NCBI GenBank assembly: GCA_035693145.1
Contig: DASSHA010000080.1
Location: forward strand, 1 to 9,889
From: DASSHA01 sp035693145
GTDB taxonomy: Bacteria > Chloroflexota > Limnocylindria > Limnocylindrales > CSP1-4
Direction: 5' to 3'
DNA length: 9,889 nucleotides
Below the pieces are notes generated by a model. It had not been told where the DNA came from and did no database searches. It saw only the letters and a program-made list of their open reading frames with translations. Both the position numbers and the translations under genes were made by a program. Below are positions 1 to 5,682 of this stretch, piece after piece (position 1 is the first letter of the stretch; each line of letters starts with the position of its first letter).

Positions 1-1
1 C

Positions 2-1489
2 ATCGTCGGGGTCGTGCTGCGCTGCAACAATTACGAGGTCATCGACCTCGGAGTGATGGTCCCGGCGGCACGGATCCTCGAGACCGTGCGCGAGCAGAAG
101 GCGGACCTCGTCGGGCTGTCCGGGCTGATCACGCCGTCGCTCGAGGAGATGGCCCACGTCGCCGCCGAGCTCGAACGCGAGGGCTTCCACCTGCCGCTGC
201 TCATCGGCGGCGCGACGACCTCGAAGGCGCACACCGCCATCCGGATCGCACCCGCCTACTCGGGTCCGACCGTCCACGTCATCGATGCGTCCCGGGCGGT
301 CGGCGTCGCGGGAGCGCTGCTCGGCGGCGAGCGTGACGCGTACGTCGAGCGCATCCGCGACGAGTACGAGACCGTTCGAGCGGAGCGTGCGGGACGACGG
401 TCGCGCGAGGAACGGCTGACGCTCGACGAAGCGCGGGCCCATCGTCTTCGGATCGACTGGGCATCCGGGCCGACGCCGCCCGTCCCGTCGTACCTCGGCG
501 TTCGATCGTTCGAGGACTGGCCGCTCGAGGACCTGGTCGAACGGATCGACTGGACACCGTTCTTCACGGCCTGGGAGATGCGCGGCCACTTCCCGCAGAT
601 CCTCGACGACGCGCGGCTCGGACCGAGCGCCCGGTCGCTCTACGACGACGCGCGGGCGCTGCTCGATCGCGTCGTCCGCGAGCACCTCCTCGGCGCGGCC
701 GGCGTCGCGGGCTTCTGGCCGGCGGGGTCGACGCCGGACGACGACGTGCGGCTGTTCGACCCCGAGGCGCCGGATCGCACGATCGCGACCCTCCACACGC
801 TCCGCCAGCAGCACGCGAAGACGAACGACCGCCCGAACCTCGCCCTGTCGGACTTCGTGGCGCCGGCCGGGGGCCCCATCCGCGATCACGTCGGCGCGTT
901 CGCCGTGACCGCCGGGCTCGGTGCCACCGACGTCATCCGCCGGTTCGAGGCCGCGAACGACGACTACTCGGCGATCATGCTCCGCGCGCTCGCCGACCGG
1001 CTCGCCGAGGCGCTCGCGGAGCGGCTCCACGAACGCGTGCGCCGCGAGCTGTGGGGCTACGTCCCGAACGAGACGCTCTCCAACGCCGAGCTCATCGCCG
1101 AGGGCTATCAGGGCATCCGGCCCGCTCCCGGCTACCCGGCGCAGCCGGACCACACCGAGAAGGCGACGATCTTCGAGCTGCTCGAGGCGGAACGGCGGAT
1201 CGGGATCGCGCTCACGGAGTCGTTCGCGATGACGCCCGCCGCGTCGGTCTCCGGCCTCTACTTCTGGCATCCCGAGTCCGCCTATTTCGGCATCGGACGG
1301 ATCGGCCGCGACCAGCTCGAGGACTACGCCCGCCGGAAGGACGTGCCGGTCGAGTACATGGCCCGCTGGCTCGCCCCGAACCTCGCCGAGGACGCGCACC
1401 CGGGCACGTCCGAGCCGTCGCCGCCGGCGTCGCCGTCGCCGACCGCCGCTCCTCGCGATCCGACCGCGGCGACGCCGACACCCGCCTGA
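2..1489 (+). CDS. metH: Cobalamin-dependent methionine synthase, C-terminal part (5' end outside window)
   Basis: MetH transfers a methyl group from methyltetrahydrofolate via cobalamin to homocysteine in the cytoplasm. The visible 495 residues begin at the position of E. coli Ile765, so the substrate domains and the cobalamin-ligating His of DxHxxG (only a few codons upstream) lie outside. Residues 1-21 closely match the E. coli B12 domain (CNNYEV, DLGVMVP). GLSGLITPS follows, and its last Ser (residue 46) aligns without gaps to E. coli Ser810 of the His-Asp-Ser relay; PLLIGGATTSKAHTA comes next. From about residue 175 the AdoMet-binding reactivation domain follows: FFTAWEMRGHFPQIL, RPAPGYPAQPDHTEK (its Arg and Tyr match E. 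coli Arg1134 and Tyr1139), SVSGLYFWHPES and DQLEDYARRK. E. coli MetH ends shortly after WLAPNL; this protein runs on for about 30 Pro/Ser/Ala/Thr-rich residues. No truncation or frameshift is visible inside the window. Identification is very secure. Confidence 0.97.
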   Translation: MVGVVLRCNNYEVIDLGVMVPAARILETVREQKADLVGLSGLITPSLEEMAHVAAELEREGFHLPLLIGGATTSKAHTAIRIAPAYSGPTVHVIDASRAVGVAGALLGGERDAYVERIRDEYETVRAERAGRRSREERLTLDEARAHRLRIDWASGPTPPVPSYLGVRSFEDWPLEDLVERIDWTPFFTAWEMRGHFPQILDDARLGPSARSLYDDARALLDRVVREHLLGAAGVAGFWPAGSTPDDDVRLFDPEAPDRTIATLHTLRQQHAKTNDRPNLALSDFVAPAGGPIRDHVGAFAVTAGLGATDVIRRFEAANDDYSAIMLRALADRLAEALAERLHERVRRELWGYVPNETLSNAELIAEGYQGIRPAPGYPAQPDHTEKATIFELLEAERRIGIALTESFAMTPAASVSGLYFWHPESAYFGIGRIGRDQLEDYARRKDVPVEYMARWLAPNLAEDAHPGTSEPSPPASPSPTAAPRDPTAATPTPA

Positions 1490-1500
1490 CGTCGCGTCAT

Positions 1501-1534
1501 CCGTCGCCCGCCCGTGGGCCGGCCCGCTCGGCCG
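1501..1534. repeat. 34-bp direct repeat, copy 1
   Basis: This 34-bp sequence begins CCGTCGCCCGCCCG and ends GCTCGGCCG, and is identical base for base to 1793-1826. It contains the 10-bp palindrome GGGCCGGCCC (1516-1525) and can also fold as GGCCG-N7-CGGCC (1517-1533). It begins 12 bases after the metH stop codon. Sequence outside the 34 bp does not match between the copies. Confidence 0.9.
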
Positions 1535-1549
1535 GCGCGGAGTCCGCGC
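1535..1549 (+). terminator. Possible metH terminator hairpin (weak)
   Basis: GCGCGG-AGT-CCGCGC forms a perfect 6-bp GC stem with a 3-base loop, 46 bases after the metH stop and directly after repeat copy 1. No T-tract follows, so this is only a candidate. In a genome this GC-rich, such short stems also arise by chance. Confidence 0.25.
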
Positions 1550-1792
1550 GTACGCAGGCCGGCGCGCCTGATCGCCCACGGCGATCGGATCCGCGTGCTC
1601 CGCGTCGGTGCGACCGCCAGCGCCGATCGGATGGACACGTACGACCGCTGTGAGCCACCGCATCCCGGCCGTTCGATCGTGGCGACCGATCAGCGGGCCG
1701 ACAGCCGACCGAATCTGATCGCTCCGACCGATCGCTCGACCTGCCCCTGACGACCGCGACGCGACTGCGGCCCGACCCAACCGACCGGGCGG

Positions 1793-1826
1793 CCGTCGCC
1801 CGCCCGTGGGCCGGCCCGCTCGGCCG
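1793..1826. repeat. 34-bp direct repeat, copy 2
   Basis: This is the perfect second copy of 1501-1534, in the same orientation, separated from it by 258 bp. It ends about 20 bp upstream of the candidate -10 box of the protease gene, so its edge overlaps where the -35 element would lie. That placement would allow a regulatory role, but nothing else in the sequence shows one. Confidence 0.9.
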
Positions 1827-1852
1827 ACCTCTCGCCGCGTTCGGGTTATCCT
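1824..1852 (+). promoter_or_regulatory. Candidate promoter of the secreted protease gene
   Basis: TATCCT at 1847-1852 fits a TANNNT -10 box. The hexamer 17 bp upstream (CCGACC, 1824-1829) shares only the central GAC with TTGACA. Transcription would start near 1859, giving a leader of about 48 nt that carries the TGGAGG Shine-Dalgarno at 1895-1900. Support is by motif and position only. Confidence 0.35.
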
Positions 1853-1906
1853 TCGCCGCCACTCGGTCCGACGACGCGGGCCGGCGCGCGCAGCTGGAGG
1901 AACACG

Positions 1907-2803
1907 ATGATCAGGCTCAAGGTCGCCCTGCTCGGCGTCGTCGCGTTGCTGCTGGCGACGGTCGCCCCGGCGTCTGCCATCACCTACGGCCAGCTCGACC
2001 AGGGCGAGCATCCGTACGTCGGCTTCATGATCTTCTTCGTCCCGAGCGAACCCGGCTGGTTCAGCTGCTCGGGCACGCTCCTCGACTCCACGACGTTCCT
2101 GACCGCCGGCCACTGCACCGTCGACATCGGGACGAACGGCGCGGACACGGGCTCCCGGAGCGGCGGCACGGATGTCTGGGTGACCTTCCGCCCGACCGAC
2201 GTCCTTGCCGGCTGGCCCGCCAGGGCGGACTTCCCCGACGAGGCGACGCTCTACACGGCCCGGAGCGCGTGGCTCAATGATCCGGCCCACGGCTTCGTTC
2301 GGGGGACCTCACACCCGGACCCGCTGTACGACGACTTCGCTCGGTTCCCGGTCAACGACGACCTCGGGATCGTGGAGCTGGGGAAGGCCGCGCCCGTTTC
2401 GACCTTTGGCGTGCTCGCCCCGCTCGGAACCGCGAGCCGCCTGGCGGCGACGCCGAAGACGCGCAACCAGTCGCTCATCGAGACGGTCGGCTACGGCACC
2501 CAGTCCGTCCAGCCGAAGCCGATGGACGTCGCCACGCGCTACAAGTCCACGTCCCGAATCGTGGAGCTCAACGGCAGCGTGTCGCGCGGAGGCAACCTCC
2601 ACACCCTCAACAACCCGAGCCCCGTCGGCGGTGTCGGCGGCTCGTGCTTCGGCGACTCGGGCGGTCCGCTGTTCGTCAACGACACGAACCAGATCGTCGC
2701 GGTCGTCTCGTTCGGCAACAGCAACACGTGTCACGGCGCCGACTACTCGTGGCGTGTCGACACCGCTCCGAGCCAGGCGTTCATCGACAGCTTCCTCGAT
2801 TGA
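1907..2803 (+). CDS. Secreted S1-family (chymotrypsin-fold) serine protease
   Basis: This is a 298-residue extracellular endopeptidase. A Sec signal peptide is clear: MIRLK, a hydrophobic core at residues 6-20, and a likely cleavage after PASA (residue 24). Catalytic triad: His69 in LTAGHC, Asp152 in DDLGIVEL, Ser251 in GDSGGPLF. Cys54-Cys70 and Cys247-Cys275 are in the right places for two conserved disulfides. The residue at the chymotrypsin-189 position (six before the Ser) is Gly245, not the Asp of trypsin, so Arg/Lys specificity is not expected; a preference for uncharged side chains is inferred. Only a few residues separate the signal peptide from the catalytic domain, so a long propeptide is absent. 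The ATG start is fixed by TGGAGG six bases upstream and by the signal peptide. The neighbours suggest no pathway and it appears to be a single-gene unit. Physiological substrate unknown. Confidence 0.93.
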   Translation: MIRLKVALLGVVALLLATVAPASAITYGQLDQGEHPYVGFMIFFVPSEPGWFSCSGTLLDSTTFLTAGHCTVDIGTNGADTGSRSGGTDVWVTFRPTDVLAGWPARADFPDEATLYTARSAWLNDPAHGFVRGTSHPDPLYDDFARFPVNDDLGIVELGKAAPVSTFGVLAPLGTASRLAATPKTRNQSLIETVGYGTQSVQPKPMDVATRYKSTSRIVELNGSVSRGGNLHTLNNPSPVGGVGGSCFGDSGGPLFVNDTNQIVAVVSFGNSNTCHGADYSWRVDTAPSQAFIDSFLD

Positions 2804-2808
2804 CGGCC

Positions 2809-2835
2809 GGGAGGCGCGGCGGGGACGCGCCTCCC
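2809..2835. terminator. Bidirectional hairpin terminator between convergent genes
   Basis: GGGAGGCGCG (2809-2818) pairs perfectly with CGCGCCTCCC (2826-2835) around a 7-base loop. The hairpin lies entirely between the protease stop (2801-2803) and the opposite-strand stop (2837-2839). The stem is very stable and reads the same from either strand. There is no T-tract, so termination would rely on the hairpin alone, as often proposed for GC-rich bacteria. Confidence 0.75.
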
Positions 2836-2836
2836 A

Positions 2837-4045
2837 TCAGCCGCCGTCGCGCATCCCCCAGGGCGAGCCGTAGTCGCGCAGCAACGAGAGGAACGGATCG
2901 GCCGGAAAGGCCTCCGGTCCGAGCACGCCGGTCCCCGTCCAGGCGCCGGTCGCCAGCAGCTCGAGGGCGACGACGGGATTGAGCGCGGTCTGCCAGACGA
3001 CGGCCTGCGCGCCGTCCTCGAGCATCGACCGGTCGTTGTCGACGACGTGGTAGAGGTAGACCTCGCGTGGCTGACCGTCCGTGCCGGTGCCGCGGACCCA
3101 CGTGCCGGCGCAGGTCAGGCCGTGCATCCGGTCGCCGAGCGTCGCGGGATCGGGCAGCGCGGCCGCAACGACGTCCCGTGGCGAGACCTCGGCGCGGCCG
3201 ACCCGGATCCGCTCCGTCCGGTCCAACCCGAGCTTGCGGAGGACCTGGAGCACCTCGATGAACTGATCGCCGAGGCCGTACTTGAACGTCACCCGTCGGG
3301 CGTCGATCCAGCGCGGAATGAGGAGCACCTCCTCGTGCTCGACGTTCACGCATTCGACCAGCCCGATCCCCTCGGGGAAGTCGAACGTCTCGGGCTCGCT
3401 GAACGGCTCCGTCGTGTACCAGCCGCGGCCGCGCTCCCAGATGACCGGCGGGTTCAGGCACTCCTCGATGGTCGTCCAGATCGAGAACGTCGGCGCGAAC
3501 GCATAGCCGTCGACCGTCAGGTTCGCCCCGTCGCGGACGCCGATCTCGTCGATCGAGGAGAACAGCCGGTCCGCCGCGTACCGGGCGAACACGTCCGAGA
3601 GCCCGGGTTCGACCCCGATCCCGACGAGCGCCAGGCGGCCGGCCGCCTGCCACGCCGGCGACCGCTCGAACTGCTCGTCGCCAAGCTTCACGCCCGGCTC
3701 CTCGTACGGTTGCGACGGGCTTGGCTTCGACAGGCTCATCGCCATGTCGAGGTAGTCCGCGCCGGCCGCGAGCGCACCATCGAAGATCGGCATCACGAAG
3801 CGCGGGTCGACGGCGTTGAGGACATGGGTCGCGGCCGACGCGCGTGCCAGCTCCGCGACCGCGGCCGCGTCCGACGCGTCGACGCGCGCCGCGCTGAACC
3901 GCTCGTCGGCGGCGCGATCCACTGCGCGCCGGGCCCGGTCCGCGTCGTAGTCCGCGACGACGACGTGCTCGAAGAACGCGCGCCGGGCGAGGATCGGAAC
4001 TGCGGCGCTTCCGACTCCGCCGGCCCCGATGACCACGATTCGCAT
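2837..4045 (-). CDS. Saccharopine dehydrogenase-family NAD(P)-dependent oxidoreductase
   Basis: This 402-residue cytoplasmic protein belongs to the saccharopine dehydrogenase/LYS9-like superfamily. The N-terminus is a Rossmann fold with VIGAGGVGSAA (glycines 7, 9, 10 and 12). The second strand ends in VVVADYD, where Asp32 is placed to bind the adenine ribose of NAD rather than NADP. THVLNAVDP (73-81) and the ADYLDMAM region (96-103) are typical of the family's cofactor domain. GIGVEPGLSDVFARYAAD (142-159) is a family signature, and the C-terminal part is the catalytic/dimerisation domain. Many members do not make saccharopine; relatives act on polyamine, lysine or carboxynorspermidine-like substrates, so the exact reaction is not assigned. 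No lysine or polyamine genes adjoin it. The start is the only one giving the complete Rossmann motif. No Shine-Dalgarno is present, and a TACGGT box six bases upstream suggests a leaderless mRNA. Confidence 0.88.
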   Translation of the reverse strand: MRIVVIGAGGVGSAAVPILARRAFFEHVVVADYDADRARRAVDRAADERFSAARVDASDAAAVAELARASAATHVLNAVDPRFVMPIFDGALAAGADYLDMAMSLSKPSPSQPYEEPGVKLGDEQFERSPAWQAAGRLALVGIGVEPGLSDVFARYAADRLFSSIDEIGVRDGANLTVDGYAFAPTFSIWTTIEECLNPPVIWERGRGWYTTEPFSEPETFDFPEGIGLVECVNVEHEEVLLIPRWIDARRVTFKYGLGDQFIEVLQVLRKLGLDRTERIRVGRAEVSPRDVVAAALPDPATLGDRMHGLTCAGTWVRGTGTDGQPREVYLYHVVDNDRSMLEDGAQAVVWQTALNPVVALELLATGAWTGTGVLGPEAFPADPFLSLLRDYGSPWGMRDGG

Positions 4046-4047
4046 CG

Positions 4048-4066
4048 CCGGACCGTAGCAGTCCGG
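4048..4066. promoter_or_regulatory. Inverted repeat overlapping the -10 box of the saccharopine-dehydrogenase-like gene
   Basis: CCGGAC-N7-GTCCGG is a perfect 6+6 inverted repeat with a 7-base centre. It covers the TACGGT -10 candidate (4057 down to 4052) of the minus-strand gene, where a bound repressor would block transcription. No local regulator is obviously associated with it. A second palindrome, AGCGG-C-CCGCT, lies next to it at 4070-4080. Confidence 0.4.
4052..4057 (-). promoter_or_regulatory. Candidate -10 box (TACGGT) for a leaderless transcript
   Basis: On the minus strand TACGGT is followed by six bases and then the ATG at 4045. A start site 6-7 bases after a -10 box would put the mRNA 5' end at the start codon. 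No Shine-Dalgarno is seen, which agrees with leaderless translation. No good -35 hexamer is visible. Confidence 0.5.
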
Positions 4067-4085
4067 GCGAGCGGCCCGCTGGCCG

Positions 4086-4091
4086 TATCAT
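4086..4091 (+). promoter_or_regulatory. Candidate -10 box (TATCAT) for the tfoX-like/MFS operon
   Basis: TATCAT lies eight bases before the ATG at 4100 and there is no Shine-Dalgarno, so transcription probably starts at or just before the start codon. It is one of two back-to-back leaderless-type promoters within 54 bp. No convincing -35 element is seen. Confidence 0.5.
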
Positions 4092-4099
4092 CCCGCGCG

Positions 4100-4450
4100 A
4101 TGGCCATGCCGAAGACTCCCGACGAGCTGGCCGCGCGTTTCGCCTCGGCGACGGAGGGGATCCCGGGCGTCGAACGCCGGAGGATGTTCGGCTACCCCGC
4201 CGCTTTCGTGAACGGCAACCTCGTCACCGGGCTGCACGGCAGCAGCTGGCACGTCCGGCTGCCGGCGGACGGCCAGGCCGAGCTCCTCGCGGCCGGCGGC
4301 GCACCATTCGAGCCGATGGCCGGTCGCCCCATGCGCGGCTACGTCATCCTTCCCGCCGCCGTCCTCGACGACGAGCGTGCGCTCCGCCAATGGCTCGACC
4401 GCGCGGTCGCCTTCGGCCGGTCGCTGCCGCCGAAGAAGTCGAAGAGCTGA
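4100..4450 (+). CDS. TfoX/Sxy N-terminal-domain family protein
   Basis: This is a small 116-residue cytoplasmic protein spanning a single TfoX_N domain. Recognisable features are ERRRMFGYPAAFVNG (residues 25-39), GLHGSSWHVRLP, the GRPMRGYVILP segment near residue 75, a C-terminal LRQWLDRAVAFGRSLPP helix and a basic end (KKSKS). The full-length competence regulators of Haemophilus and Vibrio also carry a C-terminal TfoX domain, which is absent here. A role in competence should not be assumed; stand-alone members are widespread and functionally uncharacterised. The reading frame stays open far upstream, but that part is antisense to the preceding gene. ATG 4100 fits the domain start and the TATCAT box eight bases before it; ATG 4106 is an alternative. 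The gene overlaps the MFS transporter gene downstream, so the two are probably co-transcribed. Confidence 0.85.
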   Translation: MAMPKTPDELAARFASATEGIPGVERRRMFGYPAAFVNGNLVTGLHGSSWHVRLPADGQAELLAAGGAPFEPMAGRPMRGYVILPAAVLDDERALRQWLDRAVAFGRSLPPKKSKS

Positions 4451-5673
4451 CGACGCTCGGCGCCGACGGCCGGGTCCTCTTCTCCACGCGCGCGGCCCGC
4501 CTGTTCGGCTACGGGCTGATCTCGGTCGTCCTCGTCCTCTACCTCTCGTCGCTCGGGCTGTCTGGCGGCGAGATCGGGCTGCTGCTCACGCTCACGCTCG
4601 TCGGCGACACGGTCATCTCGCTCTGGCTCACGACGCATGCGGACCGGCTGGGACGACGCCGGGTCCTGCTGTTCGGATCGCTCCTCATGCTCGGCGCGGG
4701 TCTCGTCTTCGCGTGGGGTCCGCCGTTCGTGCTGCTCGTGGCGGCCGCCATCGTCGGCGTCATCTCTCCGAGCGGCAACGAGGTGGGGCCCTTCCTCGCG
4801 GTCGAGCAGGCATCCCTGTCCGAGATCGTCGCGACGGCGCGGCGGACTGACGTCTTCGCCCGCTACAACCTGACCGGATCGCTCGCGACGGCGCTCGGAG
4901 CCCTGGCGGGCGGAGGCGGCGCGCGGGCGCTCGAGCTGTCCGGGATGGCGCCGGTCGACGGCTATCGTGCAGTCGTCGTCGGCTACGCGGCCGTCGGGAT
5001 CGTGCTCGCGGCGCTGTTCACGCGGCTCTCGCCGGCCGTCGAGGCACCGCGAGCGACGGACGCATCCGTCGCCACCCGGCTGGGGCTCCATCGCTCACGA
5101 TCGGTCGTCCTCCAGCTCGCGGCCCTCTTCTCGATCGACGCGTTCGCCGGCGGCTTCGTCATCCAGAGCGTCGTCGCCTATTGGTTCGTCGTCCGCTTCG
5201 GCGCGTCGTCAGACGTCCTCGGTGCCATCTTCTTCGGCGCGAACGTGCTGGCGGGCTTCTCGGCGCTCGTCGCGGCCGCGATCTCGCGCCGCGTCGGGCT
5301 GCTCCGGACGATGGTCTACACCCACGTCCCGTCGAACCTGCTGCTCATCCTCGTGCCCGTCATGCCGACGCTGCCGCTCGCGGTGGCGGTGCTGCTCGCG
5401 AGGTTCGCGATCTCGCAGATGGACGTGCCGGCCCGGCAGGCCTACACGATGGCGCTCGTCGCGCCGGACGAGCGCTCGGGGGCCGCCGGGGTCACCGGCG
5501 TCGCGCGGACCCTCGGGGCGGCGATCTCGCCGTCGCTCGCGGTGCCGCTCGTCGCCGGGGTGACCCTCGCCGGCCTGCCGTTCGTCATCTCGGGCGTCCT
5601 CAAGCTCGTGTACGACGGGCTCGTCTTCCTCCGATTCCGCGACGTCCCCGTCGAGGGTGAGGCGCCGCGGTAG
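4390..5673 (+). CDS. Major facilitator superfamily transporter
   Basis: This 427-residue inner-membrane secondary transporter has alternating hydrophobic segments from about residue 40 to 415, consistent with about 12 helices. The motif A loop between helices 2 and 3 is ADRLGRRR (residues 84-91), with a weaker counterpart SRRVGLLR (299-306) in the second half. ISPSGNEVGPFL and the MDVPARQAYTMALV stretch (344-357) recall drug or metabolite exporters of the family, but the substrate cannot be read from sequence. ATG 4390 is the only standard start in frame before helix 1 and makes a 61-bp overlap with the tfoX-like gene. It has no Shine-Dalgarno. A CTG at 4447, overlapping the upstream stop as CTGA, would give a more ordinary N-terminus starting LTTLGADGR and is a real alternative. 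It converges on the next gene with a 9-bp gap. Confidence 0.88.
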   Translation: MARPRGRLRPVAAAEEVEELTTLGADGRVLFSTRAARLFGYGLISVVLVLYLSSLGLSGGEIGLLLTLTLVGDTVISLWLTTHADRLGRRRVLLFGSLLMLGAGLVFAWGPPFVLLVAAAIVGVISPSGNEVGPFLAVEQASLSEIVATARRTDVFARYNLTGSLATALGALAGGGGARALELSGMAPVDGYRAVVVGYAAVGIVLAALFTRLSPAVEAPRATDASVATRLGLHRSRSVVLQLAALFSIDAFAGGFVIQSVVAYWFVVRFGASSDVLGAIFFGANVLAGFSALVAAAISRRVGLLRTMVYTHVPSNLLLILVPVMPTLPLAVAVLLARFAISQMDVPARQAYTMALVAPDERSGAAGVTGVARTLGAAISPSLAVPLVAGVTLAGLPFVISGVLKLVYDGLVFLRFRDVPVEGEAPR

Positions 5674-5682
5674 CGTCGCGAC

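Larger units (their letters stand above)
1490..1906. other. 417-bp gene-free region between metH and the protease gene
   Basis: No convincing gene is seen here: the open frames have no Shine-Dalgarno sequence, no homology I recognise and biased composition. The region has a perfect 34-bp direct repeat at both ends (1501-1534 and 1793-1826). A GATC-rich stretch lies between them, with eight GATC sites in 1570-1733, four of them inside CGATCG. A small GC hairpin lies at 1535-1549. The downstream end holds the likely promoter and ribosome-binding site of the protease gene. The metH stop codon sits in a short inverted repeat (TGACG-TCG-CGTCA, 1487-1499). No tRNA or riboswitch pattern was recognised. 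Confidence 0.6.

Noticed and set aside
1514..1750. A possible small protein gene of 78 codons between metH and the protease
   Set aside because: GTG start inside the direct repeat, no Shine-Dalgarno or promoter nearby, and a composition expected of random GC-rich sequence.
1501..1826. Insertion sequence or CRISPR interpretation of the two 34-bp repeats
   Set aside because: Only two copies are present, in direct orientation, with a 258-bp spacer, no transposase, no terminal inverted repeats and no target-site duplication visible.
1846..1854. A DnaA-box-like TTATCCTTC near the protease gene, suggesting an origin
   Set aside because: Only the first six bases match the DnaA box, no further boxes or AT-rich segment is present, and the neighbours are not origin genes. 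A -10 promoter box is the simpler reading.
2781..4091. A 436-codon minus-strand open frame in a different frame from the saccharopine-dehydrogenase-like gene
   Set aside because: It overlaps the real gene on the same strand in another frame and its product is Arg/Gly/Ala-rich without motifs.
3047..4099. A long in-frame upstream extension of the tfoX-like gene
   Set aside because: It is antisense to the saccharopine-dehydrogenase-like gene, has shadow-like composition, and the TfoX domain begins just after ATG 4100.
4100..4450. Reading the TfoX-domain gene as evidence for a natural competence system
   Set aside because: It has only the N-terminal domain, and no competence or DNA-uptake gene is nearby.
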